Shown: positions 35,709 to 47,770, numbered from the stretch's first letter. The stretch: DNA of 64,000 nt from Gymnothorax reevesii (GCA_029721435.1 CM056577.1:30534719-30598718); one strand, 5' to 3'. Notes: a model not told the origin generated them from the sequence alone. A program made the numbers and translations.

Positions 35709-35912
35709 TCCTGCTCCGCACCAACACCACTGACCGACCCACCCCTCCCACACACCCGTCCTGCCATCAGGGCCAGATCCTGCTCCACACCAACACCACT
35801 GACCGACCCACCCCTCCCACACACCCGTCCTGCCATCAGGGCCAGATCCTGCTCCACACCAACACCACTGACCGACCCACCCCTCCCACACACCCGTCCT
35901 GCCATCAGGGCC
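35709..35912. repeat. 69-bp minisatellite, about three units
   Basis: A unit containing CACCAACACCACTGACCGAC and CACACCCGTCCTGCCATCAG repeats three times with almost no change. The unit is 69 bp (23 codons), so open frames run through it on both strands. I take the resulting 162-231 residue frames to be consequences of the repeat. Confidence 0.93.
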
Positions 35913-36129
35913 GGAGGTAGAGGTTTTGGACCCACTGACACATTTTCCTTTTGGTCCTGCATCCTGCTGCATGATTTGTGGATTCTCTGTAGCTGTGTGT
36001 CCCCCCCATATCCAGCCCACGCCCCAAATCCCACCCACCCATCGCCCAGCAGCTGGATTACAGAGAGAGGGCGGGGTCAGCCAGGAAAACCACAATCTGC
36101 GGTTTGCTTTGCTTCGGTGTCGTGCTTCT

Positions 36130-36205
36130 TTTGATGTAAAGCACTTTGTGACCTCTGTCTGTGAAAAGTGCTCTATAAATAAAGTTTATTTACTTACTTA
36201 CAATC
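36130..36205 (+). repeat. LINE-type 3' tail (L2-like)
   Basis: AAAGCACTTTGTGACC...AAAAGTGCTCTATAAATAAAG followed by TTTATTTAC/TTAC repeats. This is the stem-loop plus short tandem tail typical of fish L2-type LINE and SINE 3' ends. No coding part attached. Confidence 0.65.
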
Positions 36206-36209
36206 TTTC

Positions 36210-37835
36210 ACACCTCCATTGCACATTCACTTTCTCACCATCACCACCCGTCGCATCTCACCTGTGGCCTATTTCAGGCTGCCTTCTGCACAGCCTCAGA
36301 CCACACCCTGACCCCGATAACCCGGATTTCTCCCTGGTTTAATGCCAGCGCAGCCTATGAACCAAAAAGTGTCAAACCAAAATCAGGAAATCAAAAAGCC
36401 TTGTGAAGATTCGCTTTGACATACCTTGCAAAAGTTAGAGCAGATTTGACAGTAAGTGAAGCATTTAACAGTGCAGTCCATAAGTACTTCATCTCAGGCA
36501 AAGTTTTCCAGGGCTGAAATTTGTAAGCAATTAACTGGATTATATTACTACAAATGAATACTTACAGTCTGCACTTCAATGATTAACATCCGATCAGAGA
36601 GAACTTGGGTGGAATGACAGCCTTTCAAAATTGTGTCCAGTCCCAATATTCAAAGTCCTCACTTTTCGCCAGAGTATGTCTCCTATACAGGGAGCCAGGG
36701 GTTCGTGACTTGTGGCCTGAGAAATTCTGAGACTGTCTGTTGTTGCCATAGAATATTGCTTCCTTCCTGTCTTAATTTTACCTTAAATATTTACCAGCAG
36801 TTCAAAAACATCTGGCAGGAGAAAAAAAAAACTGATGATAAAGCTATCAGTCATCTTTTTATTCATCATGATAAAGCTGTAGACTAATTGTAACTGGCCC
36901 GACAAAGTTTTCACTCTGTTCTAAGCAGCACTTCATATGGAAACACAAAACACAGCTTCAGATAAAGTACCTCAAATCAGTACCTCAGTGGTGCTGCCTT
37001 AAGGCTTACAAAATAAAAGGGAAAATGGTTTCTTTTTTATAAAATGCATTAAGCGGGGCATATTCTGTTGAGGAGCGTTTTCATACAATTGCATAAAAGA
37101 TTTTGCGGAACGTACAGATTAGCGTGTTAATCGGAAAGGGAAGTGATGCGAATAGAATGTGCACATTCGACTGGTTTCACCTCTTGCGTGCGACACGTCT
37201 GTCTATACGCTGAATTCCAGCGATGGTATACAAGGAACACATACATATGTCACGGGAACTTTTTTTCTTCTTCACCCATTTCCTGACTTCAAAGCGATGA
37301 GAAAGAATCAAAAAACACGCTCAGGGAGCCCCTCTCGTCTTCGTCTGTGTGTGAGTCCTTCATCCTGGAGCCACACTCATGGATCAGAGAGAGAAGGATA
37401 GAGAGTGAGAGGGAGAGAATGGGAGATTGGGAGGGAGGGAGCCCCAGAGGGCATTTAAAAATAAAAAGTTGACTCAACTTAAAAAACTAAGGCAAAAAAC
37501 TGCACAGCATTTTAAACTTGGCTGTACTTGAAATTCTGAGTTCTTTCAAAAATTACTAAGTGCAAACTCAAACACTCGAAAACACGAAAGTACAGAGCAG
37601 CTGACTGCCTTACTTTCTCAATCTTATTTTTTACAGTGTAGATGGACTTGTACCTGGAAAGATGCAGTTGGGCCCATTTAATGACAAAGGAACAAACTCT
37701 GATGCCTGCCCCTTAACCCAAAAACTGCCCCAGGAGTTTTACCCCCAGCACTCAGGCATCTCTCCTGGGGCAGCCCTGCAGAGGAGAGGCATCTTCTCCA
37801 CTGACCTGCCCTTAAGAAGAGGGGAGCACAATATT
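36210..37835. other. Unassigned non-coding stretch
   Basis: No gene supported. A GAGA-rich tract lies near 37385-37440. Confidence 0.45.
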
Positions 37836-37837
37836 TG

Positions 37838-38110
37838 AGTTCAATTCAATTTTATATGTTGAATGCTTTTCACACTTGTTATTTACCCAAAGCACTTTAC
37901 ACAGGACAAGTCCAGAACCCACAAAGAGCCGACCAAAACTCCCCAGCAGGAAGAACCCTTGAGCAAAACCCAGCTCTAAGAAAGGGGGAACCCAACTGCC
38001 TGAGGTCAGCCCTGGAGAAATGAGGAGAGAAGGGAAAGGAGAGGACTGGGGAACAACAAGGACGAATGAGGACAGAGAGATGGGAAATAAGGACTACATT
38101 TCCCAGGGGA
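37838..38110. repeat. Dispersed fish repeat of SINE/LINE-tail style
   Basis: Begins TTCAATTCAATTTTATATG, then a phrase with CCCAAAGCACTTTACA, then an AG/GA-rich part. This is a layout common in fish repeats whose class I cannot fix here. Confidence 0.5.
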
Positions 38111-38114
38111 GGGG

Positions 38115-38436
38115 AGAAGGCAGGCAGACAGCACATATGTCAACGCATCTCGTTAAAAATGACATTTCATGACTCTTGGACTTTTTTGACCTTATTCTAT
38201 AGTTTGTGGTACGAACCTGTAAAGTAAAAATTGGTGTGATTTACCCAGTAATTTCAATGGAATCATGTCATCAGTAAACCGTTATTGCTGAAATAGTAAA
38301 AAGTGCCCAACTTTAGCAGCCATTATCTCAAAATCACGAAGTGTCACAACGTCTGTTTTTGCTGAATGCGTTCACATATACACTGCATTGCATGCCGTAA
38401 TATTTATGTTAGCTTAACATGGAATACCACCAAAGA

Positions 38437-38475
<39 letters not shown>

Positions 38476-39540
38476 CACACAAATAAAAGAGGTGCATAAT
38501 CTGTTCCACTGCCCAAACACAGGTGATCTGCTGTGTAGAGACTTTACCTGCCCCAAACACAGATCAAGCACCTCCATGTACAATCCTAATTCATGCACAG
38601 CTGTGTTTCTGTGTCCGCATGACTTAATGAGTTGGGCCCACCATGTTTTCACGCCTGATTGAAATGTGTTCTTCAGAACTCTTTGCACCTTTAGCAGCAA
38701 GTTTTTCATACCGAGAGAATTCGTTAGAGTATTAATGATTCATTTTCCGCGATGTCTGATGAGAACCGTCTTTGGTAAATTCCCCTGGCTGCAAACGACA
38801 CGGCGAGCAGTTATGCCTGAGCCAAAGGGGATTTTTTTTAATGATCATGTCCAGTATGACTATACTTCACACTGTAAGTAATAAGGAGAAAACTGTATGA
38901 GTGCACAAGGCAAAATATAAGCTGAAATGGCCGCTTAAAAACTCTCCCAGTTCATGCACCACAGCATTACTGAAATGCACATGAAGCCTTCATAAATTGC
39001 AATTTAATTAGAAAAACTTTATAACTATAATGTGTTGACATGCAACAGTGGTGAATTATATAGGTAAATGTTGTTGTGCAGTACATAATTAGGGACATTT
39101 CTTTGTGTTGGAAATGGCATCATCAGTATTTATTTGATGACATCCAAAGTGACTTTTACACTGTTTCATGGCATTCATTTACACTGCTAGATAAACTAAG
39201 TCATTGCAGTCAAAAATCTCGGCCACAGTTGATACTTCAGCAGCCTTTCAGAGGCTCAACAAACCCTTTTTCCAGACCATAATACTACAGCACTTCAGGA
39301 ATCAGTGTTCTCTGTGTGGGCTAAACAGCCAGCAGGACTCAGACCATTGCATGAGATATTTTAAAACGCCACAAAAATCAGTCTCAACCAGTATTTTAAT
39401 CTTACAATGAGACATAAAATCTTTGTTATCATAGGTAGAAATCATTCTCTCACCCTGTGGGCAAAACCTGAAATGGGTCTAAATGTCTTACACTACTGGC
39501 AGGATTTTATTTAACAAAAGTAAATCAATAAAAATAAATA
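38115..39540. other. Unassigned stretch with a (CA)n tract
   Basis: No gene supported. Contains the microsatellite at 38439-38480. Confidence 0.45.
38439..38480. repeat. (CA)n microsatellite
   Basis: About 21 CA units with one CG interruption. Confidence 0.95.
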
Positions 39541-39546
39541 TATAGA

Positions 39547-40415
39547 CTACCGCTCAAAAGTTTGGGATCACTTGGAAATGTTCTTGTTTTCCATGGAAAC
39601 ACATATGAAATTAGTCTGAATAGGAAATATAGAAAATGCACAGAACATGCTGACATTGTCTGAGTTAGCAATAATGATTTTTATGAAAAATGATGAATAT
39701 GTACTTCAAACTTTGCCTTCATCAAAAAAAAAAAAACACCTTCAGTGTTGATACTGAAACTGGTGGTTGACGGGGACTTCTTAGCGCAGCTGCTAGTTGA
39801 CAACCTGTGAGGCGTCTTTGTCTTAAACTACACACGCTCAGATATTTGTCTTCTTGCACAGTTGTGCATCGGGGCCTCCCACCCCTTTTTTCTGTCCTTG
39901 TTAGTGCCAGTTTCTGCTGCTCTCTGAAGGGAGTAGTTGACAGCACGGTAAGAGATTTTAAGTTTTCAATTTCTCGCATTGAATAGCCTTCTTTTCTAAG
40001 CACAACAACAGACTGATGGTTCTCAAAAGGAAGTTCTTTCTTTCTGGCCATTTTAAGCCTGTAAACAAACAAACAACTGCTGATGCTTCAGGTACTAGAC
40101 CAAACTCAAGAATGCCATGCTCCCTTTTGCGCTCCCTTATTAGTTCAACGGTTTTCATCTGTGCAACACATTTGTATAAGGGTTTTCTAATAATCAATTA
40201 GCCTTATAAAACGCTTAACTTGGATTAGCAGCCATACCAGGAGATTGATGCAGAGGACTGACAGTTGCTGATAACAGGCCTCGATGCAAAAATGTAGATC
40301 ATTCTTTGAAAATCATCTGATTAATTTTAATCGTTTGTGAAATGGAAAAAAATGTTTGTGAAATGCGTGAAAATGTATTTTTCTTTGGAAAACAACATTC
40401 TTCATCTTCTCAACA
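39547..40415 (-). mobile_element. Internally deleted Tc1-like transposon
   Basis: The left terminus CTACCGCTCAAAAGTTTGGG followed by ATCACTTGGAAATG is a standard fish Tc1 end. The right end fades at about 40415 next to an AAT repeat without its terminal motif. Only the DNA-binding part of the transposase remains. Length ~870 bp against ~1.6 kb for full members. Confidence 0.85.
39735..40048 (-). pseudogene. Tc1 transposase N-terminal domain remnant
   Basis: From an ATG at 40048 the frame reads MARKKELPFENHQSVVVLRK, then a helix-turn-helix (EGYSMREIE) and a GRPRCTT basic hook, then a second DNA-binding segment (RRLTGCQLAAALRS). These are the paired-type helix-turn-helix parts of Tc1 transposase that bind the inverted repeats. 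The catalytic DDE region is absent and the frame ends in an A/T run. Confidence 0.85.
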
Positions 40416-40419
40416 ATAA

Positions 40420-40462
40420 TAATAATAATGATAATTATAATAATAATTATAATAATAATAGT
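40420..40462. repeat. (AAT)n simple repeat
   Basis: AATAATAATAATAATGATAA-type run. Confidence 0.9.
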
Positions 40463-40466
40463 AATA

Positions 40467-40695
40467 TAATCCATCCATTCTCTATACCCGCTTATTCCTG
40501 ACTAGAGTCGCAGGGGGAGCTGGAGCCTATCCCAGCTGACTCTGGGCAAAAGGCATGGACCCACCCTGGATGGCTTGCCAATCCATCACGGGGCGCACAC
40601 ACTATTCACTCACCATTCGCTCTCACACTCATACCTATGGGGAATTTAAAGTCTCCAATTAGCCTGATATGAATGTCTTTGGACTGTGGGAGGGA
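40467..40695 (+). repeat. Dispersed fish repeat (RTE/Expander-like tail)
   Basis: ATCCATCCATTCTCTATACC, GCTTATTCCTG, GGGGGAGCTGGAGCCTATCC and CTTTGGACTGTGGGAGG occur in the order seen in a very common fish repeat. I associate it with RTE-type LINE 3' regions. The class is inference. Confidence 0.55.
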
Positions 40696-40699
40696 AAAA

Positions 40700-41214
40700 A
40701 AAACATTGAAAATGGTATGAATAAGATGATAAATCTAAAATATACGTACTGGTTCATAAATTGCTTGAAGTTTTCGCTGTGAAGAAGATTGGGATGTCAG
40801 GCCTGTGGCCTCAGTTCTAAGCTGCTCTCCAGTAGAGTCCCAGTAGACAGAGGAGTAAGGGCTGTGCGGAGAGGTACAGGGCTAAAGTGCAGTAACATGG
40901 CCTGAGGGTGCAGTACATGCAGCTATAGATGCTGATCGAATGTGACTGAGGGCCCTTTGTCCCTGGGAGGGGAAAATGTTAAGACGATGGTGAGGATCAG
41001 CTGATAATGAGCAGCCGAGTGAGCACCGGCTCCTTCGCAGCTATTTGAGTATTTTTTTTTATTGTGTATTAATACGTATTTATTTTATTGGTTTTATCTA
41101 AAAAAAAAAAAAAAAAAGACAAACATAAATGGCAGACAGGCATATCCACAGGTACAGTGACATCATTACAAAGAAGTTACTAAAAACAGGTGCAGCAATC
41201 TTTGACTGCTGAGT
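40700..41214. other. Unassigned non-coding stretch
   Basis: No gene or recognised element. Contains a poly-A run near 41101. Confidence 0.5.
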
Positions 41215-41921
41215 GTAGGGGAGACCGGGGCTTGTTGTCACATGGGTAAGTTGTCACACTGCAATTATCTTCTCCACTAGATGGCGTGACTAAGAAGTGG
41301 AATACTAGTTTTCTTCCTTTACACGGTCAGGTCACCCCTTTGTGAGAAGAGAACAACACATTGTCAGTTGAGATGAGCACCAATTAACCATTTTCCACAA
41401 CCCAAAGTAAAAATATTAACTTTATACATTTTAAAATAAGCTTCTTTCAGATAAAAATCCTAGCAGTGATACATGTGGACTTGTTAGAGAAGATATTAAG
41501 GCATCCTGTCATACCTCATTCATCGTTCTGTTTTAACGCTCCTATTATCCTCAAATATTACTAACACATTTTACCCTTGGGGTCAATCTGACCCCAGGGA
41601 TATCTGCCACCAGAAAATGATTTACATAAAATTGTTGACCAATTTTTTGTGTCAGGCACTTTGTTTATTTGTTGAATATATAAATAACCCCCTGATAATG
41701 AAACTTATTAGTTAGTTGACCTGTCCTCTAGCGCCACCATCAGGCCAAACTTTTACATTAGAATTTATTTATCTTGAAAAATTTTCATACAAATCTTCTC
41801 AAATTTACTGACAACATTATTGACCACAAGAGGATGAAGCCTGTTTGTTTTAGTGATGATATGACCTTTCCTGTAGCGCCACCATCAGGTCAAACTTTCA
41901 GTTTTAGAATTAATGTATCTT

Positions 41922-42319
41922 AATAATAATGCATCAATTTTATATAGCGCTTTTCTGCTTTCTGGGCACTCAAAGACGCTTCACAAGGATACATTATTCA
42001 TTCACTCACACATTCACACTCTGATGGTGGCAAACTACGTTTTAGTAGCCACAGCTGCCCTGGGGCAGACTGACGGAAGCGTGGCTGCCAATATGCGCCT
42101 ACGGCCCCTCCGACCACCACCAAACATTCACACACAGCCACACAGTGTTCCTATATTGCATGTTTTTGTGGGTGGGGGAAACCGGAGTACCCGGAGAAAA
42201 CCCACGCGAACACGGGGAGAACATGCAAACTCCACACAGAAAGGCCCCAGGCCGGATTTGAACCAACAACCTTCTTGCTGTGAGGCAATAGTGCTAACCA
42301 CTATGCCACCGTGCCGCCC
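41922..42319 (-). mobile_element. tRNA-derived SINE
   Basis: The minus strand starts GGGCGGCACGGTGGCATAGT. It has an A box (TGGCATAGTGG) and a B box (GGTTCAAATCC), then GTTCTCCCCGTGTTCGCGTG, and ends in an AT-rich repeat. It is flanked by the 5-bp duplication ATCTT (41917-41921, 42320-42324). This is the common fish tRNA-type SINE head. RNA polymerase III would transcribe it. Confidence 0.9.
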
Positions 42320-42412
42320 ATCTTGAAAATCTTTCATCAAACTTTTTTCTCATTTGGGGTGCACATTCATGACTCTCACAAAATGAACTATATTGATTGA
42401 TTTGGGACCATA

Positions 42413-42611
42413 TTATCTTCCCAGTTTTGGAAGGGATCGTGTCTGCTGGTGGTTGAGAGACAACAGGAGGGTTGCCTCAAAATCAGGGTCCTCCTCAACA
42501 CAATCTTCTGTCTCAGACAAATTCTCCTCTATGTCACTTTCACAGTCAAAGAGCTGTTCCAAAACCTCATGGACAGTAAACCTTTTCCCAGAGGACATTT
42601 GCAAGTGGGAG
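42413..42611 (-). pseudogene. piggyBac transposase N-terminal remnant
   Basis: From an ATG at 42611: MSSGKRFTVHEVLEQLFDCE, followed by an acidic Ser/Glu-rich stretch (SDIEENLSETEDCVEEDPDF). This resembles the N-terminus of fish piggyBac-type (PGBD4-like) transposases: a short basic start, a helix and an acidic linker. The catalytic part is missing, and a SINE and repeat DNA follow. Orientation agrees with the piggyBac ends. Confidence 0.7.
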
Positions 42612-43623
42612 CGTGTGCAGATTGCAGTACACACAGAACACAATGAGGAATGATTTGGATAGAGGGCTGCCATGCAAGCTTTTATATGTTTGCTCCTCCC
42701 TTATTTTGCATGAACTACCAATGTCTTTGCGGGAATACCCCGCCCCCCGCAGTGCGGGAAATATCAGTTCTACTACGGCAGTTGCGAGTACAGTAGGTCA
42801 CACATATACACCTACACACACACACACACACACCTTCATGCCTATGGTGCGGGAAAATTCTCTGGAGAATATTGTTTCCCCCCTCCCCCATGCCACGTTA
42901 GCACCAAAAATGGAAAATTATGGTCCTGCTACTCACTTCAACAACAAGGTAGAAGTGCTGCAGAGAGTGTCCCACCAGACACACAGTCAGCCATGTTGAA
43001 GACATAGAGTCATTATTCGAGCTCTTCATATAACCATCAATTGAAAATATTGTACTTGAGATGATAATTTTAGAGGGAAGGCACGTGTAGTTAGAAAGAC
43101 TTGGATGTGATCAACTCGCAAGCCTACATTGGCTTCCTCATTTTGGAAGGGGTTCACAGGTCAAGTTGTTTCCCACATGCCCACACCAGGAGAAGCATCA
43201 AAGATCTCATGGGAATAGTTGTCCCCCCCCCATCATGAATCAACTAAAAAGTATCAACTCTGCACCTGCAGGTATGGGTATGTTAGTTCACACACACAGA
43301 CAGACAGGTTTTTCACAGCTAAAACAGCTTGAGGTCAAATTGACCCCAGAGGAACACCAATGCGTGCAATATGTGTTCAGCACATTGAAAGAATATCATC
43401 ATGTTAATTTTATGCTTAATCAGCTGTCCCCATCAAATTAGGAAAAGTCATGAAATATGAAGCAAAAAAAAGTCAACTATTATTTTTTGAATGATAAACA
43501 TTGAATGGGGTCAAACTGACCCCAAGGCTAATAGGAGGGTTAAAATAATTTTAAGCTAGAGCTAGCATTTGCAAACATGGTTGTTTGGGGCAAACTGTCT
43601 CAGTCATTTGGGGCTTAGTGGTC

Positions 43624-43966
43624 ACATGTGAAGAAAACAAGTTAACCAACAGAGAAAGAGGAGGCAAACTGCTATTCTCACTGACACACCTGTGAAGGAG
43701 GCACTTGAAGCTGAAAGGCAGGCACAAGGGAAAAACAGGCAATTCAAAAAGAGAGACAAGGCAACCAAACCCAAAATACCAAAGATGCAAAGCACAGGGA
43801 AGAAACAGAGGGCAGGAAGAAGATGAGTCCCTGTACCTGGTCTGTGAAGAGCCAGGAAACAGCCGCCCAGGGGAAACCTGGGTGCAGTGCATAATATGAA
43901 GACTGCACCCCTGGCAAATCAATCTACGTATGCCAGAACTGCGACTCAGATGAGGAGTCTGACTAG
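43624..43966 (+). pseudogene. Pogo/Tigger-type transposase C-terminal remnant
   Basis: The frame reads LTDTPVKEALEAERQAQG, then a Lys/Arg/Gln-rich linker, then a shifted frame with ESLYLVCEEPGNSRPGETW, then again shifted CTPGKSIYVCQNCDSDEES and a TAG at 43964. In fish pogo/CENP-B-type transposases a similar linker and a C-terminal zinc-finger-like end (C..C..C..C) follow the DDE domain. Two frameshifts and a stop make it inactive. The upstream catalytic domain is gone. Confidence 0.65.
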
Positions 43967-44459
43967 TGAGGTCAAGTTTTGTTTGACATTTTCTGACTGG
44001 ATGTTCCAGGACTGACTAGCGTGGTCAGGTTTTGTTCTATTTTTTTTTTAATGGATCTTCCAGGACTAGTTTAAGTTTCATTAGTTTCATAATGCATGTT
44101 GTATAATATTTTATGTTAAGATTTATTCGCTTTCAAGAAAAAAAACAACAACAATAATTTTGCCCTTGTTTTATTAGTTGCAAAATCCAGTGTGACATCT
44201 TACCCCATATAGTGTAACAACTTACCCGTTGGTGGGGCAACTTGTCACAGGGTGACTATCCCTATTTGATTGCTTATAACTCTGCACTGACACAAGAAAT
44301 GAAAATGACATGAATACAAAATATATACCTAAGACTTTGATCTTTCATCTGGTACACATTTTTTATATATGACGTATTGATTCCAAGAAATATTAAAGAG
44401 TGTAAAAAGTGTGACAACAAGCCCCGGTCCCCCCTATCAGTTTTTTGAAAGAGTGGAGT

Positions 44460-45595
44460 GGAATGAACAAACTAAGTTTTATGGTCTGTTGCAGAAGATT
44501 CCTATCGTTTGCGGCTGAGAACTCGAAAGAGGAGCGGCCAAAGAAGGTGCGGACGTTGGGGATAAGGAGATTGATGAGATTACCGGAACGTAATATACGA
44601 TTAGAGGTGTGAATGTTGAGTGGTGACTGGAGATATGAAGGATATCATTTTTCCAATGAGAGTTTTGTAGATGTTTGTGAACCGTGGATCTGTCTGTGTG
44701 AATGGAGTGAGGGCCAATTAACCAGGGAGTAGAGGAAGCAGTGATGAGTGTTAAATGAGGAACCATTTACAAAATGGATGGCAGAATGATACAGAACATC
44801 GGGGTTTGTGAAGGAGGGTTTGTGAGGCAGATCTGCAAAACTATGTTACCACAATCGAATATTGGGAGTACTGACATTTTAACCAGGAGTTCTTTTACTG
44901 AAAAAGTGAAGGAGGATTTGTTGCGGTAAAGAAAACCTATAATGGATTTGACCTTGATGGGTAGTGTGTTTATGTATGTTTCAAATGTAAGCTTGCTGTC
45001 GAGACCAATGCCAAAATATCTGTAGCTTCACACAAATTCGAACTCAATTCCATCTATAGAAGTGATTGTGAGAGGGCACAGCAGAGAGAGTCTGCTGTAG
45101 GAGTCATTTAAAGACCACACACTTAGTTTTTATGCCCCCGCCCTCCAAAGAGGAAAGGGGGCATTATGTCGACACCATGTCTGTCCGTTGTCCGTCCGTC
45201 ATCCGTTAACTTTTCGTTTCCGTGGGACAACTATAGAATCCCTCGTCAGATTGATTCCATTTCTTAATGGCGTATTGGGAGTGGCTAGAGGAAGGTTCCT
45301 TACGAAAACCAGCGTCGTGCGATATCTAATATGGCCGCCACAGCAGCCATCTCAATATGCCCTTGATCAACAGTCAGGCGGGGGCTAATGCCACGCTCTG
45401 CGTTGCTCTTGTTTCTTGTGTTAGGGGTTAGGTGGAGAACCGCAAAAGCCCATTGGATGCTGTTAAGACTGACCTGCAATGTGAATAATGCAACATGAAG
45501 GGAGGAGTTGGATGTATAAATGATTGTGTCATCAGCATAAAAGTGTATGTGAGAGTTACTTACGGCATTAGCAATATTATTGATGAAATTTTTAA
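44460..45595 (-). pseudogene. LINE reverse transcriptase relic, interrupted
   Basis: The minus strand carries an RT palm with FYADDTIIYT (YADD at 45528-45539), then, after an inserted repeat (45131-45420), the thumb and C-terminal region (GIGLDSKLTFETYINTL; LPIFDCGNIVLQ; a stop-broken tail). Frameshifts are present. The style matches non-LTR retrotransposons of the Jockey/CR1/L2 assemblage as spread in fish. The 5' half of the RT and the endonuclease are absent. Its 3' end abuts the TA element ending at 44434. Confidence 0.8.
45131..45420. repeat. Unclassified ~290 bp repeat inserted in a LINE
   Basis: Begins TATGCCCCCGCCCTCC and contains a GTCCGTTGTCCGTCCGTCAT phrase. It splits the LINE coding region, whose two halves join sensibly if this piece is removed. 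No inverted termini were identified. Confidence 0.6.
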
Positions 45596-45599
45596 CTGA

Positions 45600-46029
45600 A
45601 GTATCACATAATCACGTTGAAAAGCCCCAATTATTGATGCAGCGTTCGCTCTTGCAGTCATTTCACACCTCCGATCGAACCCATCTTCCGGTTTCAATTC
45701 ATGGTTATGAAAATAGTAGTATCACTTTGACTAAGGGGTTAACCAATCGGAAACTGCGGTTTTGGGTGATAGTGAAGCAGGCATTCTTTCACAATTTGTT
45801 TTTTTCAGAGAAGTGTAACATAATCGAGTCCGTTTAAATTCAAACGAGACATGGCAGGGCCAATCACAGGCAGGCACTAAAGGATCCTGGGATGTCAGAG
45901 AATGAGGGTGCTTTCGAGCGCGTCTACAAGTAAACCGGCTGTGCGAGATTCCTGAAAAATTACGCGAGAATCCTGCCGAAGTTGCAGACGCGCTTGAACG
46001 CACTCTGAGTTAATGCTGGGCTTGTTATT
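45600..46029. other. Unassigned non-coding stretch
   Basis: No gene. At about 46030 a terminus like TTAGTTTTTTTCAACTGCTT begins, similar to the IS630-like ends described next, and could be the left tip of an outermost copy. Confidence 0.4.
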
Positions 46030-46844
46030 TAGTTTTTTTCAACTGCTTACACACATTTTCAAAGCTCTGTGTCTTTTTCTCAAAACTTTACACACAAATC
46101 CAATTATTGCTCACACGAAATGCAAAAAGCACCCTACCTCCTTCTAAATAAAACACAGTATTCAAAATATTCTAAACACACCTCAAAAGCAAGCATTTGT
46201 CTTTCATCGTTAACACATTTACTATATTATCACATACTTGTGTATATCATCTACATACAGTAGCTCTTTAGTTTTTATGATTTTTTTTTTTTTTGCAGTT
46301 TTTCTCAATTGCTAAAACACTACACCGAATGGCGTACCGAGGGATATTATGTTTTTCGTCCGGCCGCCACCGCCGCCGCCGCACTACGTGTTCTAGATTG
46401 GCCACCAGGGGCCAAAAATGGAAAAAATCACTGTTCCACGATAACTTCAGTAATATTTCAATTACAAATTCCAAATTTTGCACATAAGTAAGTATCATAA
46501 AGAGGAAGAACTGATTAGATTTTGGACAATTTACGATGTCTAGATTGGCCACCAGAGGCCAAAAGCAGATTTCAGTGTTACAGTTTTTTTTGATTGCTAA
46601 AACACAAAAAGCAAAAATTAGGCACAATTTTCACAACCTTTACTTCTGTCCCCAATCGCTTGACTCAATTTGTTACTACTTTAGATTTCCTGATCATATT
46701 AGACTCTGACTTATCCTTCTTTACACTCTGATGTCAATGTCACATCACCTTGTTGTCAAAACACAACTCACATAAAATCTCAAAGCATCAATCCACAACA
46801 CACAAATATTCAAATCTCTAAACTTTCGGGTCTGGCGAGTCAGG

Positions 46845-47768
46845 CCGTATTCACACACAAAAGTCAGTGTGGCGGAGGCGGTTACGGAATGTTTCCGCGC
46901 CGGGTCTCAAGCGGCGCGTTCTGCTTCTTTATTCACACCAGACAGTCTCCGCGCGCGGTGTGTTCACCGCTGGCCCAGTTCAAATTCCCCCCTCAACCCA
47001 TTGTTCTTAATGGTAGTTAATCACACTTTAATGGAATATTCATTGAATTTATGTGTATGGATTTTTATTTTTCATTTCTCCAAATGAATACATAATCGGC
47101 TACAACTGTCCTCTGATGCGGGCGATTTTTCTACTGCAGCAATGTTCTATCAATGGTGTCGCGTCATTGTCTTTGACTGACCTTTCTCTGTCCTTCGTCA
47201 TTCTAGTTGCCCCGAAAGTCCAGTTTGTAAAGGTAGGCGTGGGGGGAGGGCTTGCCAATAGCCTACATAAATAAAAGGTGTAAGAAGGCCATCCAAGAAC
47301 CAGAAGCTATCTGAAGAGTCGTGGAGAAGCCTGTTTGTTTTGCGTTTTACTCGTGTGGTGATACAGCTAAAATTGCAGTTGTCGAAATGGGTAAGCAATG
47401 TGTTTTTTGTCATCCTTTATTATACTATGCATTCGTCTTGGCTATTGACAAAACCAAATGGTCGGACTGAAATTTACAGAATTGGTTTGTTGATTATGTT
47501 ATTATTGTAGACCGGAAAAGGGGAAAAATTTTGGTTGGTAGAACGTTGATTGAATACGATTTGTCCTTTCCCATTCATTTCTATTGGGCACCGCTCACAC
47601 ACCGCGAGCAAATTTCCGCTCGAGTTGGATTCGAAGTTGCACGCGCGGTAACTGAGCGGGGCCCGCCCCGCTACCGCTTGCAAAACGCTTGGTTGGTGTG
47701 AAAGGACTAATCTGCTCCCATGTATTTTCACTGCCGCGGGCAAACTTTAATCTTGGTGTGCATAAGCC
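46845..47768. mobile_element. GC-rich inverted-repeat element nested in a transposon
   Basis: GTCAGG flanks both sides (46839-46844 and 47769-47774). The ends show weak inverted similarity (CGTATTCACACAC versus inverted TTATGCACACC). Just inside, both arms carry CpG-rich palindromic stretches (about 46870-46960, 47590-47700) with CAAGCGG and ACACC phrases in inverse order. No coding. Superfamily undecided. Confidence 0.5.
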
Positions 47769-47770
47769 GT

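Larger units (their letters stand above)
41537..43539 (-). mobile_element. piggyBac-type transposon relic
   Basis: TTAA stands on both sides (41533-41536 and 43540-43543). The ends carry CGCTCCTATTATCC / (inverted) CCCTCCTATTAGCC, and then the shared CTTGGGGTCAATYTGACCCC palindromic phrase (41575-41600, 43507-43526), which is typical of fish piggyBac elements. Contains a transposase N-terminus, a SINE and a ~145-bp duplicated segment. Heavily deleted. Confidence 0.88.
41218..44434 (+). mobile_element. Pogo-like TA-flanked DNA transposon, nested host of piggyBac
   Basis: Left end GGGGAGACCGGGGCTTGTTG and right end, inverted, GGGGGGACCGGGGCTTGTTG, with TA on both sides (41216-41217, 44435-44436). 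Subterminal TTGTCACA / TAACTTACCC-type phrases repeat inside both ends (about 41230-41265, 44190-44265, 44410). A C-terminal transposase remnant lies at 43624-43966. The middle is replaced by a piggyBac relic. The outer terminus matches the elements at 17661 and, more loosely, 52976. Confidence 0.82.

Noticed and set aside
35439..36134. 231-residue Pro-rich frame
   Set aside because: The frame is kept open by the 69-bp minisatellite. There is no domain, and the opposite strand is open as well.
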